From Trichoplax adhaerens (taxonomy: Eukaryota; Placozoa; Uniplacotomia; Trichoplacea; Trichoplacidae), in the NCBI RefSeq assembly GCF_000150275.1, contig NW_002060945.1, positions 9,445,650-9,509,649 on the forward strand: a stretch of DNA of 64,000 nt. The letters run 5' to 3'. The translations under genes were made by a program, and so were the position numbers. The notes beneath the pieces were generated by a model. The model ran no database searches. It saw only the letters and a program-made list of their open reading frames with translations, and was not told the DNA's origin. How positions within the stretch are numbered: the stretch's first letter is position 1; each line of letters opens with the position of its first letter. This document shows, one piece after another, positions 37,430 through 49,869 of the stretch.

Positions 37430-38492
37430 ATAGCCAAAATATACAATCCACATGCATAAGCTAAAAGAGTATCTTATCAACGCATAGAAATAGAGTATAT
37501 GGTAGAATATTCCGGAACTTACTAGTAGTTATTACAGTATATGTGTATATGAAATCAATTTTGTAGAAGATGCTACATGCTTACGAATGCGAGCACGTAC
37601 GCATTCTAGACTAACGCTTGAGAAGTCGCTCTAATTGTATTATGAGAATTAGCTGCTGATATATTGGCCGCCGATATTAATTATAATTATTAGATTATTC
37701 GTTTTTTAAAATAAACAAATATGATTGTAGTCGTCGGAGAAAAAATAATATTCTTATTCAACAGTCAGAAATTTTAAAATTGATGTAAATGATCTCATAT
37801 TTATCGCCATTGGCTTGTATACTTGAAGAAAGTATTCTAGTAGCCTATGAGATTATGAAACACAGTTGTATAGTTATGCTGCATAAAATTTTTTATAAAT
37901 ATTAGTTAGATATAAATGATAAAAGATAGTACAAGTAGTTAATTTAATAGAATGTAGGTCTATGTCATAGAAATTTCCTTTCTGACGCTTTTTATTATCA
38001 AAATAATATTTACTGGAATACAAATGCAATCCATTCAAATTTGGTATGACAGATGGATTATGCTCATTATTTTACATCATTCCATATTGTTTCTCCACTA
38101 AGGCATTTCTATGATATTAATATTAATGTTAGAATCAAATTGATCAAGAAATAATTATACAGTATCTACGAAGACTGCATAGCTTAAATTAGTCAATAAG
38201 ATATATTTATCAGATAATCGATAATAATATTGTAATAAAATAATAGGATCAAGACAGATGTATTTCTGAGAATATTTCGTTAATACTTTAGTGATAAGAT
38301 GCTATAGGTAATCATTTTCGCATGATTTTATTATATATAAAACATTATTTCTTTTCCTTCTAATTAATAGAATATACAAAAACCCTCAGTTAATCACACA
38401 ATACCAGTAGTTAGTTTTGCATGCCTAACAACTTCGGTTACAGAAAGAGTAATATTATTATGATACAATATTCGACATGTGGTTAGAATATA
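37430..38492. other. Intergenic region between unit B and the GPCR gene
   Basis: AT-rich, single-copy, with no coding signal. It holds the likely 3' UTR of the minus-strand GPCR at its right end. Confidence 0.5.
38327..38332 (-). terminator. Candidate polyadenylation signal of the GPCR gene
   Basis: TTTATT on the + strand reads AATAAA on the minus strand, about 160 nt past the GPCR stop codon. It is the first canonical hexamer I noticed downstream. In DNA this AT-rich such hexamers are common, so confidence is low. Confidence 0.3.
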
Positions 38493-41108
38493 TTATCGGA
38501 TAGTTTTTTGGCTAAAGGAATAACGACTGACCGTTCGCCTTGTAGAGTGTCTAGTATTTAACTCAGGGCGAACAATAATTAAATAGATTTTATAGGAATA
38601 AAGGCATAAAACGACAACAATTGCAAATATAGTTACACCAAATGATATCACTGCGATAGACGCTAATCCACTGGTAGCAAAATAAAATGGTACCAAGTAT
38701 AAAAGTGTCATACACATTACAACACAAGTAACCAAGATACATTTCGCTTCGTTGAAGTTACTTGGCAATTTACGCGCTCGATAGGCAAGTGAAATGCATA
38801 TAACATTACCTATAAAAAGCCCAACTACTAATATAATAAATGGTGCTTTTGTTGTCGCTTGGCAGTTGGCATAAACTAGATTATTGGTTGAGATATATCT
38901 GCCAACTTCTATAGGATAGACTAATAAGGTAATCCCTACTATAGCTACAATAACAATAATTAAAACTGATACAATAATAAATTGACCACATGTTCGGTAG
39001 AGTAAACTTTGGCGTATAGCTGAAGGATTGCGAACATTAAATAATCCTAACATTAATTGTGTTTTAACCATGATAGAAGCAAGTATACAAGTGCACGAAA
39101 AGCTAAGTATTAGCAAAACTAATGAACAAATAGTTGTAGTTAATGGTAATACGAGTAAAATTGGTACAATATATAAAATTATAACACCAAATAAGAGGAT
39201 ATGAGTTAGAAGACGATGGGTAGCTCGAACAATTGGTGTTCTTCGATAGATAATCATACAAATCCAAACGAGGAGAGTAATGATAGCGCAAAAGCTCACT
39301 ACAGTTAATAACGCGATAACAAGTGGATCACTTATTTGCAAATGAGTAACTTGAACATCTTGACATTGAGATTGATTGGCGAATGTACCCCATGAACATG
39401 AATAACAAACTGGAGCATTCGTAACATTGGATATTGTATTAGGAGGGCATGGTAAGCAATCCCAGCAGCAACTACTCTTATTTTTTCGATATCTTCGATA
39501 ACTCCCCGGCTGACAATCACCATGACATGTCGATATTGGAATTTGACTGGAATTGTTACTATTCCATACAATCGGTTGATAAAGAAATAGAGTTAATTCT
39601 TGATCTATTGGCTTAGAACCATTCCACATCCCGATTGTAATAAAATTTAATGTATCTTGTTGTGGCTGTAGATTAATAATAGTATAGACACCTTGACTAT
39701 TTCCTTCTTGATCAAATTGAAACGATGGATCTGTTATACCATCAAAAGTAATATTATCTAACGATGGAGTTATTTTTAAGCGTAACTGACTTAAAGGTAA
39801 ATCTAATCGGCAATCATGATCATCGCATTCTAACGCATGATGTAATGCATGAGCTGTTGCAAAAACTGAATCGATAACGTAACCAGATTTACCATCAGCA
39901 ATTAATGAGTCTAATGTTTTACCATTGTTTTTTAGCCAAGTTTGCCTAGTTTGACAGCTATGAAAGCTCATATTGTGATCCATTCCTAATTGTTGTCGCC
40001 AATAAGAAGTTAACCAAGATTGGTCTTGGTCTTTGCTATGGTTATGATGATTGCATAAATCTAAATCTTGTAGATAGTATTGAAAATCAGTTGATAAACC
40101 TTGATCTAAGACAACACCTAAAGCTCCTCCAATAACATCATGGCGGATAGTCTTTAACTGTGGTGAATCGCCCCAGCCATCAGATGCAATAAATGTCCTG
40201 CCCGTTAAATTATACTTTTCAGCTTGCTTAAAAAATTGAATAGCTTGATATTCAGAGCATATTAATATAATGACTTGTATAGCAGTGTCATCCAATAAGG
40301 AATGGATAATTTCTTTTACATCGGTTGTTAACTTTGTTGTTGAAAAACGTCGTTGTAAAGGAATACAAATTCCTCTTTGAGAAGCTAAAGCTGTTACTGA
40401 ATTCACTAAGAACTGGCCGTAAATATCGTCAGCTGCTACTGTAGCAATATAATTCCAACCAAAATAAGTTAATAGATCAAGAAATACTTTAGCTTGATGA
40501 ATATCGGATGGCACAGTCCTAAAAAATGTTCTAAAATGAACTCGATTGCTTAAAATTCGACTCGTAGATGCATAACTAACTTGAGCTAAATTATATTGAT
40601 TGAATAATGTTGCAATAGCAATAGATTGTTCACTTGTTCTTGCTCCGATGACTACGATAGGTTTTGTTAAAGTTTTATTACTATTTTCTTTCCTTCCATG
40701 AGCTGATGAAGTAGAGCATAGTTGATTGTTCTTATTGGATGGCTGAGCGTATTGAATAGCATAAGAAAGGGCGAGTTGGGAGCTACTACATGTATCAAGT
40801 AAATGATAGCCAAGTTTTATTTTAGGTAAAAGATTTGGGTTATCATTGATTGATTGAATAGCATAAATCATGGCTTCTGCATATTGTAGTCCCCTTATAT
40901 TAATCGATGAGCAAAGATTAGAATCTGGATCATATAAATCGTGAATATCGAATAATCCACCTAATATAACATCACCAGGTTGATAAGTTTTATTGGGAAA
41001 TAGCATAGAATTACTTAAATCATCTTTGCTACTCATTCCTGGCCATATTTGCACTAGTAGAAATATTAGTTGACCATAGATTGGATATTGCACTAAATTG
41101 AATTTCAT
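38493..41108 (-). CDS. Class C GPCR, metabotropic-glutamate-receptor-like (871 aa, single exon)
   Basis: Plasma-membrane receptor for an amino-acid-like ligand. Signal peptide is about residues 1-26, and the Venus-flytrap ligand domain about 45-510. Next comes a nine-cysteine linker (C528, C532, C547, C548, C551, C554, C568, C571, C582), then seven transmembrane helices about 594-842. NFNEAK at 784-789 before TM6, and KIYLIIVRPELN after TM7, match hallmarks of mGlu receptors. By eye alignment to mGluR1 the amino-acid contacts S165, T188, D208, Y236, D318 and K409 correspond to S159, T182, D202, Y230, D310 and K407 here. The distal-carboxylate contact R78 corresponds to Y76. The intracellular tail is short (about 25 residues), without a Homer motif. 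The gene has no introns, unlike its neighbours. Length and motif completeness suggest a working receptor; the ligand is uncertain. Confidence 0.92.
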   Translation of the reverse strand: MKFNLVQYPIYGQLIFLLVQIWPGMSSKDDLSNSMLFPNKTYQPGDVILGGLFDIHDLYDPDSNLCSSINIRGLQYAEAMIYAIQSINDNPNLLPKIKLGYHLLDTCSSSQLALSYAIQYAQPSNKNNQLCSTSSAHGRKENSNKTLTKPIVVIGARTSEQSIAIATLFNQYNLAQVSYASTSRILSNRVHFRTFFRTVPSDIHQAKVFLDLLTYFGWNYIATVAADDIYGQFLVNSVTALASQRGICIPLQRRFSTTKLTTDVKEIIHSLLDDTAIQVIILICSEYQAIQFFKQAEKYNLTGRTFIASDGWGDSPQLKTIRHDVIGGALGVVLDQGLSTDFQYYLQDLDLCNHHNHSKDQDQSWLTSYWRQQLGMDHNMSFHSCQTRQTWLKNNGKTLDSLIADGKSGYVIDSVFATAHALHHALECDDHDCRLDLPLSQLRLKITPSLDNITFDGITDPSFQFDQEGNSQGVYTIINLQPQQDTLNFITIGMWNGSKPIDQELTLFLYQPIVWNSNNSSQIPISTCHGDCQPGSYRRYRKNKSSCCWDCLPCPPNTISNVTNAPVCYSCSWGTFANQSQCQDVQVTHLQISDPLVIALLTVVSFCAIITLLVWICMIIYRRTPIVRATHRLLTHILLFGVIILYIVPILLVLPLTTTICSLVLLILSFSCTCILASIMVKTQLMLGLFNVRNPSAIRQSLLYRTCGQFIIVSVLIIVIVAIVGITLLVYPIEVGRYISTNNLVYANCQATTKAPFIILVVGLFIGNVICISLAYRARKLPSNFNEAKCILVTCVVMCMTLLYLVPFYFATSGLASIAVISFGVTIFAIVVVLCLYSYKIYLIIVRPELNTRHSTRRTVSRYSFSQKTIR

Positions 41109-42320
41109 ACTTGATGATATTTTCCTAATTCCTTTTTTGGAAGAGTAATTTCAAAATTCTTTCTTGAATATAGTTCTAAGATTATTATGATAATAAGTAA
41201 GAAATTGACTTCAAAAATAGCTTGAGTTAGAAGAACTGGTGGATAATAAATTCAACATGAAATGAATTAGCAAAAATATGAAATGGAGCTGGTAAGAAGA
41301 ATCGATATTTTTTTTTAATAAAGTTCTAAACTCATGAACTTATAAGTACAGTACTCGTATATACAATATGATCAGATGATACAAACAGATATTGGATAAA
41401 GTATAATAATGGTGAGGATAACTGAGCAATCCGTTTAATAAATTTCTTTTAATCCGTACAAAAAAGTGAATAAGCAAAGATCGAGGGAAATATGTAATAA
41501 AAAACTTCCTGCTTGCATTAGAAGACTACATCTAGGCTTTGCAATTAGCGATATTCAAGTTCAAAGAATAAATGGATCAAATAATTAATAAATTGTATGA
41601 AATTGTATCTTTGATGTAGTGTACAGGTTGAATAAAAACAGTAAAGTTTCGCTTAGTAAAGTAGAAATCAATCCTTGATGATGATAAAAAAAACAAAATT
41701 TTCTTTCATTCGTTTACGATGAACAGTTTTATAGCCTTAAATTTACCTGTCAGTAGCTTGTAATAGATTTATCGCTTTTCTCAAATAGTTTCTATATCAG
41801 GAGAACATATAAGCTATCTGGATCGATATGATGACTAAAGATCAAAAAGCATTTAAAAAAGAGATTCCTTTAATAATTGAAATATTAAAGCGGTCATGAT
41901 GATAACAATATTTAATAGAAATACGACTTCACCATTAAAAGTAATGCAACAGTAAAAGATTGCTTAAAGTAATAATTCTAAACTGTTATTCCAGTAAAAA
42001 TAAAGTAAGAAGGGGCAACATCAGGTACTGCATTATCATGAAATATCTTACCGATATTTAGTGAAGGCGTAAGTTAATTTCAGATAAAATAGGAATTTTA
42101 CGGCGCTAGTGCCATGGCTGGATGACTGTGATTAAGATTACCGCAAAAAGTAACTGAAAAGGGAATACTCAATCTTGTATTCTTTTAGAGTCAATACGAA
42201 CGAAATAAAATACGATAAAACAGTAAGGAAGAAGAAATGTCAATTTCTTCTTTACAATTAAGGCAAATGTGAAATTTCCTTCCCACAATAAATTAGTAAA
42301 AGTAATCGGAACTTTTGGGT
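41109..42320. other. Upstream region of the GPCR gene, no gene seen
   Basis: Should contain the minus-strand promoter. I see no convincing TATA box or other element and no coding signal on either strand. Confidence 0.4.
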
Positions 42321-42900
42321 GATATCCAAGTCAATATCATTCGATCCTACTAAAGAATCACAAGGATCCAATTTCTTACTTTGACTATAAGGCAATAAAG
42401 TAACCTTGACTACTGTTCATATCCAAGTTAATATCTTTTAGTAAGGTGATGGAATTAATAAGGATCTAATTCCTTGTTTTTGCTAATTTCCGAGTTCAAT
42501 ATCTTTCAGTCAGATTGTAGAATCAGTGAGGATGTAATTTCTATTTCCACTTGTAAATTCGTATAATAGGCTTGACCTATCGCTGATATCCAAGTCAATA
42601 TCTTTAAAATTAGCGAGGATCTAGTTTCTTGTGCTATTTATTAATTTGTAAAGCTTGACATTTTGCCGATATCCAAGTCAATATCTTAAAGTCAGGCTAT
42701 AGAAACAGTGAGGATCTAATTTCTTGTTCTACTTATCAATTCGTAAACTAAGCTTTAATATTTTTGCTGGTATTCAAGCCAATATCTTTTAATCGGAGGA
42801 TAGAATTCAAGAAGATTTAATATCTATTTGCATTTATTAGTTGGTAAAGTAAGCTTCGATTTTTTGCTGGTATCCAAGTCAATCTTTTGCAGTCAAATTG
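42320..42900. repeat. Tandem array, about 7 copies, unit about 70-100 bp
   Basis: The core gatatccaagtcaatatc recurs, with variations, near 42,323, 42,418, 42,487, 42,583, 42,670, 42,768 and 42,867. Each core is followed by a gaggatctaatttcttg-like stretch. Copies are diverged by substitutions and short indels. Confidence 0.85.
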
Positions 42901-44640
42901 TCAATTTGTTCCTTTTTTTTCTCTACTAGTAAGCTATCAGTGGCTACTTGGCTATTCAATTTTGTTGATCATTGTCCGATGACAGTATTGATGGCAATAA
43001 AAAATTACCCAATAACAACGACTATTGATGATTCAATTCCTTCTGCAAGGGATTGATCAGGTTACCTATCATTTCTTGGATCTTGCTTCGCGTTGATCAG
43101 GTATTGAAATTTGGATAATTCATTTATTGACATTCGATGACGACATCAAAGACAAAGTGGTTGACGAAAGAATAAACAAAATCATTTTCTCTCTATCCCA
43201 TTTGAGCACAAAAGTGTGCCAAACTTTGGCTTATGAATAAGAGTGGACGATACAAATTGTATTAAACCCCTGTTGATAACCTTGATTGGGATTAAGAATG
43301 CTTTGATTGATAAATATGGAAATATTGACATCAAGTTATTCAATGGAGTTAATTAAGACGTGGCTACTGTTTTAACTGGTCTTTTATCAAATAGTCAGTA
43401 GATTTTTCTGATTGTTCATGATGGCAATTCTATTCTTTCTACTACTATATTCAACAATGTGGATGGATTAATGCTAACATCAGTACAATTAAGATCATGA
43501 GACTTTTGTGTCTTCTTTTAGTCTAAATTAAAACTATTTATCCCTGGAATCATTTCTGCAGGAATAGATACATTCATTTATGATTAGGATTTGGCATGAG
43601 TGTAATTCTATTGCTATGAGGATTATCTGCATTACGGTAGAATTGAATTGATAGTTTTAGCTAAACTGGGTATATTTCACCTATAGAAGAATTTGTTATT
43701 TTTCGTAGTGGCTCCTTAGGTGTGTATCGTCGTTGATTCGAAGATGATTAATTTTAAGGGTGATATTAAAATCGTTACTTCAATCTTGGCTACTTTTTCT
43801 GCCTTATGGAAGCTCCATTTTAGAATTGAATGTATCAATGAAACTAAATCTAAATCAATATTCAAAGACCTCTAGCTTTTTTATGACCCCATTGCTCTTT
43901 CTCGCTCTCTTAAACTATTTCATTAATTTGGATTAACATGCAACCGTTGTAAATAGAAACCATGATGATGGCAACATCAATAATGATATAATTTACTTCG
44001 GCTATTTTATGTTCGTGACTTGCAAATTCTTATGTTACTGCAATATAGAAGCTTTTTGGAAATTGAATATAAAAACAAAATTATTGACTATAGCTCTTTC
44101 CTTTTGCTAAATACCTGATTAAGTCACCATTGCATACCTCTACTATAGCATTAAAATATCCAAAAATAGAATAAAAACAACTTTTCATCTTGTCACGATA
44201 TAATCCATGTTAAGGAACGATTGCATTGAGAACAAACGTATTTTATTTTCTCTAATAGGATTCCAAAGTAAGGGAGCCCAACATCTGGTGTGCAATAAAT
44301 TATACAAGGGATAAAACAAATTAGAACCACCATATTGACATAAATAACATCATTGAAAAAATGACCATTGTCCTCATTTGAATTCCTTATTAATGGAATC
44401 GACTGTAGTTCTAGTTTTAAGGAATTAAAGGAAATATTTATTTATAAAAATATAATTATTTCCGTTAACATACAGCAGTGCTGCTAATACTTACGTAATG
44501 TGATTGCGTAGCAGGAGTTCATGCTGACTCACCTAATTGAATATTAATAAGTAAAATAAAATCGAAAGAGAGAATTGTCAACTTTTAGATTCGTCAAACT
44601 ACGGTATGACATCATTCATGAAGAATGGATAAATTTCATA
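42900..44640. other. Intergenic stretch without recognisable gene
   Basis: I read the frames around 43,200-43,900, where some long residue runs look protein-like. In-frame stops occur about as often as expected for AT-rich random DNA, so no gene or pseudogene is called. Confidence 0.4.
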
Positions 44641-45580
44641 ATCAATCTGTTGGAATAGTGAGAAAGAACATTTTCTATGTGATCGATGGTCGTTTTGCTG
44701 TAAAAGCTGGATCGGAGATTCATAAATCCATCAACATCCTTGTAGAACTTGGTAAAGTACAGCGAATGAGAATATTCTCTAATTTACTCTATACATAGTC
44801 ATCTTCTATCTGGAATCAATTTCCAATAGAAAATGGTTTGGCCTAATCGAACTGTGGTCGATTGCAGTTTAACGATCTCGGCAATCAATTTATAGTAAGA
44901 GTGCATATGGGAATACTTCCAATGCATACATAAACTCTTCAGTAAGCTTGTAGCAGTAAAGTTAATGTGAATATTCTCTACTTTACTCTATAAATTATCA
45001 TCTTCTTTACCTGAAATCAATTTATAAATCTCGGTGATCAATCCGTAGAAGTACTATGAAAGTGTAAATTCCCATCTAATGGATCAACTCTTTAATAAAG
45101 TTGTAGTAGTAAAGTTAATGAGAATATTCTCTACTTTACTTTATGAAACGGTTATCATTTTTGATCATAGCCAACTTATAGATTACCAAGCTTAATCTAA
45201 CTATAATCGATCGGAATTGAACGATCTCCGTAATCCATTTGTAGGACTAGCGTGAAAGAGATTATTTACAATGTATCTATAAACTCTTTATTAAGCTTAT
45301 TGCAGTACAGTTCAAGAGAATATCCTTTACCTTATAAGTTGCTATCTTCTCTTAATGGAAATCACTTTATAAATCACTAAGCCTAATCTCACTATAACCC
45401 ATTGAATCGAACAACCTCAGTAATCTATTTGTAGTAATAACACGAAAGAGAAAATTTCCAATACATGGATAAACTTATCGATAGATAGTAACAGTAAGCT
45501 AAAGGGAATACTTACTACCTTGCTTTATAAATTATCATCTACTTTTAGCTGATATCGATTTACAAATCACTAAGCCTAAT
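44640..45580. repeat. Tandem array, about 5 copies, unit about 160-195 bp
   Basis: The recurring core gagaatattctctactttac is preceded by aagcttgtagcagtaaagtt and followed by a ttatcatcttct-like stretch and a run resembling aatcaatttataaatc. Cores are near 44,770, 44,965, 45,118, 45,310 and 45,505. A different family from the array at 42,320. Confidence 0.85.
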
Positions 45581-46235
45581 AGAAAGCAAGAAAAATGTGG
45601 AGGAGAGCAATATTTATTTTACTCAGCCATTCTTTCTTCACTCTAATCCTAAATCGATTGACTAATAGCTAACCCTTACGTAAAGCAAGAAAATTAAAGA
45701 AGATAATTGTTTATCATCGTCTATCAGACGAATTTTGTTTCAAACCTCCCTAAATAAGCTAAAATGGAACACTGAATAAGGAAATAATCTGATTTACTCT
45801 GTTGATAATTATCTCGTTTATTACCTAATATAACTTAAAATCGACTTGGTAATCGATAATCCTAAAGTATCGCAAGAAAAAAATTATAGAAGAAAAATTG
45901 TTTATTACAATCTATCGGATATTACTCCACTTCTGTAGGAAAACTCATTTTGTATCTTTATATCCAAAAATAAGCTGAAAGCAATAACCAACGAGAAACT
46001 GATGTTATTAACTTTAGTAAAAATGATAGTGTTGATCGCATGTTCTAACTCAAAATTGGTCTATTAATCACTAACTCTAATAAAAAATAAGAAAAATTGA
46101 AGGAGGAAATTATTTATCATGGTCCATCAAATATTACTTCCCTATTACTGGAAAATCCGTTTTATTATTTTAACCTAAAATAAACTAAAATGAATATCAA
46201 ATAAAAAATCAGATTTACTTTACTGACAATGATCC
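45570..46235. repeat. Tandem array, about 3-4 copies, unit about 100-210 bp
   Basis: The recurring core is an aaagcaagaaaa-like block followed by gaaggagaa and ttgtttatca, with cores near 45,583, 45,682, 45,870 and 46,085. Next come a bi-directional tccctattactg-like block and an ataagctaaaat-like block. Confidence 0.7.
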
Positions 46236-46849
46236 CGTTTTCTTAAAATCAATTAACTAATTGGATCAAGTCAGCCTTAACTTAATTGTACGTGTCTATA
46301 TTTGCATTCTAATTTGTTTACGAATTGCAATAATGCAATACGATAGCTTAGCCAAGGCAATGCCTATTTATGATTCTATTGAATACCAAGTATTCAATTT
46401 GACCTATCATTTCTAAAGCTTATCATTATTTTTAATTACTTTATACTCATTGAGCCACTTTCATTAGTCCCATAATCCAAATCATTTGCTATTTGAGCTA
46501 GAATTACCTAGAACTACTGTTGGTTTCTGATAAAACCACTATGGCTCATGTAGTGAATAACCTTATCAAAATCTATATCTATGTAATTAGTTTGCAGTTG
46601 CGTAGTCATGGTATAACTAATTGAACATATATCCGTATATACGCGTATACTTATACGTAATTAATACGTAGTGCTACCGTCATATGAAGATACCGTACTG
46701 TTGATTAACATGGTACTATATAGATTAATATATATTTAGAGATAGCCAATACAAAATATGCCCACGCATTCTTTATACAGTAATGAGTTGGACACTACTC
46801 TCGATTTCTTTATTATTGTATAGTATAATTTTCTACTTTCATTCTGATG

Positions 46850-47430
46850 AAAGACCTTTTTAAAGTAAACAATTTGCTATTTGTATATCTTCAAACTAAT
46901 ATTGAGCTTATTTGGTTGGATATTTTTTCTAATAATCAATTTATTTGTGATAGTGGTATAGGCCATGAATACTGTACATTTGTATTCTTTCTTTAATATC
47001 TAAACCTTTTGTGAATGAGCAGTTTACTGATGGAATTCTTTCTATTCATCTAATACTAAGCTTGTTTACAAAAATAAAATGATCCATAGGTGCTATACAC
47101 AGGTATTTCTGCTTGCCATTCTAATTAAAATCGTTTATATGTAAGTAAATTACAATAAGGATATTTTTCTAGTGGTAAGGTACTATGATTTATTTCGATG
47201 TATTTCCTTCTATGGTAAGCTTATTTATAAAAATGAGACAGTCCGTAGATATTATGTATTGGCACTTCTTTTTTTATTCCAACTGAGCCTTTTTTGAATG
47301 AGCAATTTGTTACTGAGATGCTTTCTTTCTAATAGTAAGCCATTAAGCCTATTTAACTCGGTATGCGTATATTTAAAATGGTCCTAATATACTATACGTA
47401 TTTCTTTTCTATTTTAATAAAAATCCAAAT
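46850..47430. repeat. Tandem array, about 4 degenerate copies, unit about 130-160 bp
   Basis: A recurring aagcttatttataaaaat block, followed by gatccgtagg-like and tatttctt blocks, is seen near 46,915, 47,058, 47,217 and 47,344. Between them a gaatgagcaatttgt block recurs. Strongly degenerate. Confidence 0.65.
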
Positions 47431-49775
47431 GAGCAATTCAGTGTTGCTTGTAAAGGTGAAATGAAAGTACTGTGTTGCAACAGTGTACTAAATTAGAGAC
47501 AACTTTACTAGATGAACTTTGCTATATTCAATATCTATTCCTTATTTTACAATATATAGATTTAGAACATAATTTTTAAGCCATCTCTCACGTAAGGCTT
47601 ATACGTAGGGATCTTAAAGTCTGCTTTGCTACAATAAATGCAAGATTTGAGTCTCAACTTGCAGAATTAAGCTTACTAATACGACTTTCTGTGCTGAGAT
47701 ATGCATTAAACATGAAAAATCTTTCGCAAAGTTACAATTTGTTTTGATAACCGCCATTACAGACTCTAGAAGAGTTTTTAGTATCATTACTCTCCTTCGA
47801 CTTAATAGTATGTTTCAATTTTTATTTTTACAGCATTCCTAAGCTATGCTTATAATCTAACTATCTATTGCTATGCTTTAAGACTGTAGTAGTAGCCTTT
47901 AAGTTTATTTATTTTACTTTTATATCGATATAATCAGGCGGGGCATTTCAGTTCCGGTCTTTATCTATTTCATTTTATTGTTATTGTTTAATTTTACGTA
48001 ATTTGGCTATTAAAATGATCGTTACTTTAGACAATTTATACGCTATTATTGTAAAGATATCTTTTAAGGATTATGAATTCTCTTACTGATATACACGTAT
48101 AATTCAAATCTGTTACGGTTAATAGCATAATTTTAAGGTATATAGCAGTCATTATATAGATATAGAGAGATAACTCACTTCTCCTTTGATTTTGATACGT
48201 GATTAAGAACTGAATTTGTCTAGCTAATCATATTATTATCCAATTTAATATATCTTAATACAGTACTAGCACGCTATCACTACTGAAAGTATACAGGATG
48301 CGAATAATTAAATATATAATTCGAGGTGACTATTTATTGTAGATGTTCTAATCACAACATACCAGTAGATATACACTGTATACAATTTTTACCGACGATG
48401 TACATTTTAAACAACCTTTTCACACTTATTTATTACGTAATGACAATTTTGGGGGCAGTTGTAAACAATTTATAATGACTGTTTGCTATATATTCACATC
48501 TTACATTACAAAAACGTGATTTACCTTTCTGATCAAAAAGTAAATAATGAAATCCGCATATTACTATAGCAAAGCTAGAAATATTGTATAATGCTTCATA
48601 CTATACGATATGATAGCATTCTTACTTAAATGCATTGAAATAAAATGTTTATATAATATGCGGGCGAAATGTGCGTTTATATTAATTATATAATTTTACC
48701 ATATGGTGCCACGCGGAAATGGTATTATTAACATTACTACCACTCCATGTATAAAGATGTCTATGTAAATTTATGCACCTGATCTTACTTATATTATTGA
48801 TTTATGCCGAACTACCGCATATATTAAGGGTGCGGTATGTTCATTTTGAATGAATAAATATATCAAATTCACAATATAATCCCATAAAGTTACAACAGTA
48901 TTTGATTTGTTAAAAATCATTTTCCGACACTATTTGCATATATTGCATATACAAAGCTATATGATGTACGGTATATTACTATATATCTATCAACATACTC
49001 GTATATGCATACAGAGATATTTTTAAGGAAAACTCTAACTTTAGAGAATAACTGACAGTTATTTTCTGCTGCTATATGTATACTCGTATGTAATTAGCAA
49101 AAGCATGCAACTCTTGCTTGCTGTTCCTTTCAATTCTTAATCTGTTTTAAGTAATTATCGATTCAAGACACTATTGATGTCATCATTAGAGTTTAGCACT
49201 TAAAATTAGGAACAACGATACCATTATTGATTCATTCATATATCTAACAAAGACTTGCACATATGTTGTATTACAATATTTTATTATATACACTTATGCC
49301 TATCCTATACAACATAGTACTGATCACTAGATTAGTCTATAATGATTATCTATTCGGTCTTTGGCAGTAAGATAAATCATTATAAAAATCTTTTCCTATA
49401 CTGCACTAAGGATATACAATAGATGTACTGTTGCATTCTAACAATAAGACCTTAAAATAATTTTAATATTGCTAATAGATTTAATTGTTTCTACTGTATC
49501 ATCAAATCAACCCAGCAGAAATTTTTTCTTGTTACACATAATTTCTCATTGAAACTTTTACTTGGTCCTATACGATAGTATAAATTACGGGCAACGAATA
49601 ATATTATAGTGATAGAACATTTCTTAGGTTCAGTTATAATATTACATATCATAGTGTAGTAGTATCACCTAAACTTTGAGGCAATCCTTAATTAAAAATG
49701 CTACTCAGGGCAAGTAATCGACCTTGTTAACAATAATTAATGTCCGCATCATTGAATTAAATAGAATATGATTAT
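47430..49775. other. AT-rich intergenic DNA, nothing recognised
   Basis: Many short AT-rich and tata/gtata runs, with no exon, repeat array or RNA gene that I can support. Confidence 0.4.
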
Positions 49776-49777
49776 TA

Positions 49778-49865
49778 CGGTCAATCCCGGGAATCGGCCA
49801 TTCCTGGGAAAGACCGGGCACTCCTGGGAATGACCAGCAATTTCGGTCAATCTCAGGAATGACAT
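49778..49865. repeat. GC-rich short tandem repeat, about 4 copies of 17-21 bp
   Basis: Units of the type CGGNCANTCCYGGGAATGAC: tcaatcccgggaat, gccattcctgggaa, gcactcctgggaat and tcaatctcaggaat follow one another within 88 bases. GC content is far above the surroundings. The CCGGGAAT core also appears in the gene 2 intron insertion at 34,127-34,134. Confidence 0.75.
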
Positions 49866-49869
49866 TAGC

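Larger units (their letters stand above)
20375..37430 (+). repeat. Segmental duplication, unit B (about 17 kb, direct)
   Basis: Direct-orientation counterpart of unit A (2,400-19,180). The offset between copies is 18,331 across much of the gene. Small shifts come from indels: a 3-nt deletion in exon 2, a roughly 32-bp deletion in intron 13, a roughly 140-bp insertion in intron 18 and a roughly 360-bp insertion near 25,917-26,276. Confidence 0.93.

Noticed and set aside
43190-43900. Protein-like reading with stops, considered as a pseudogene
   Set aside because: Stops in the frame are about as frequent as expected for such AT-rich DNA, and I could not recognise any family.
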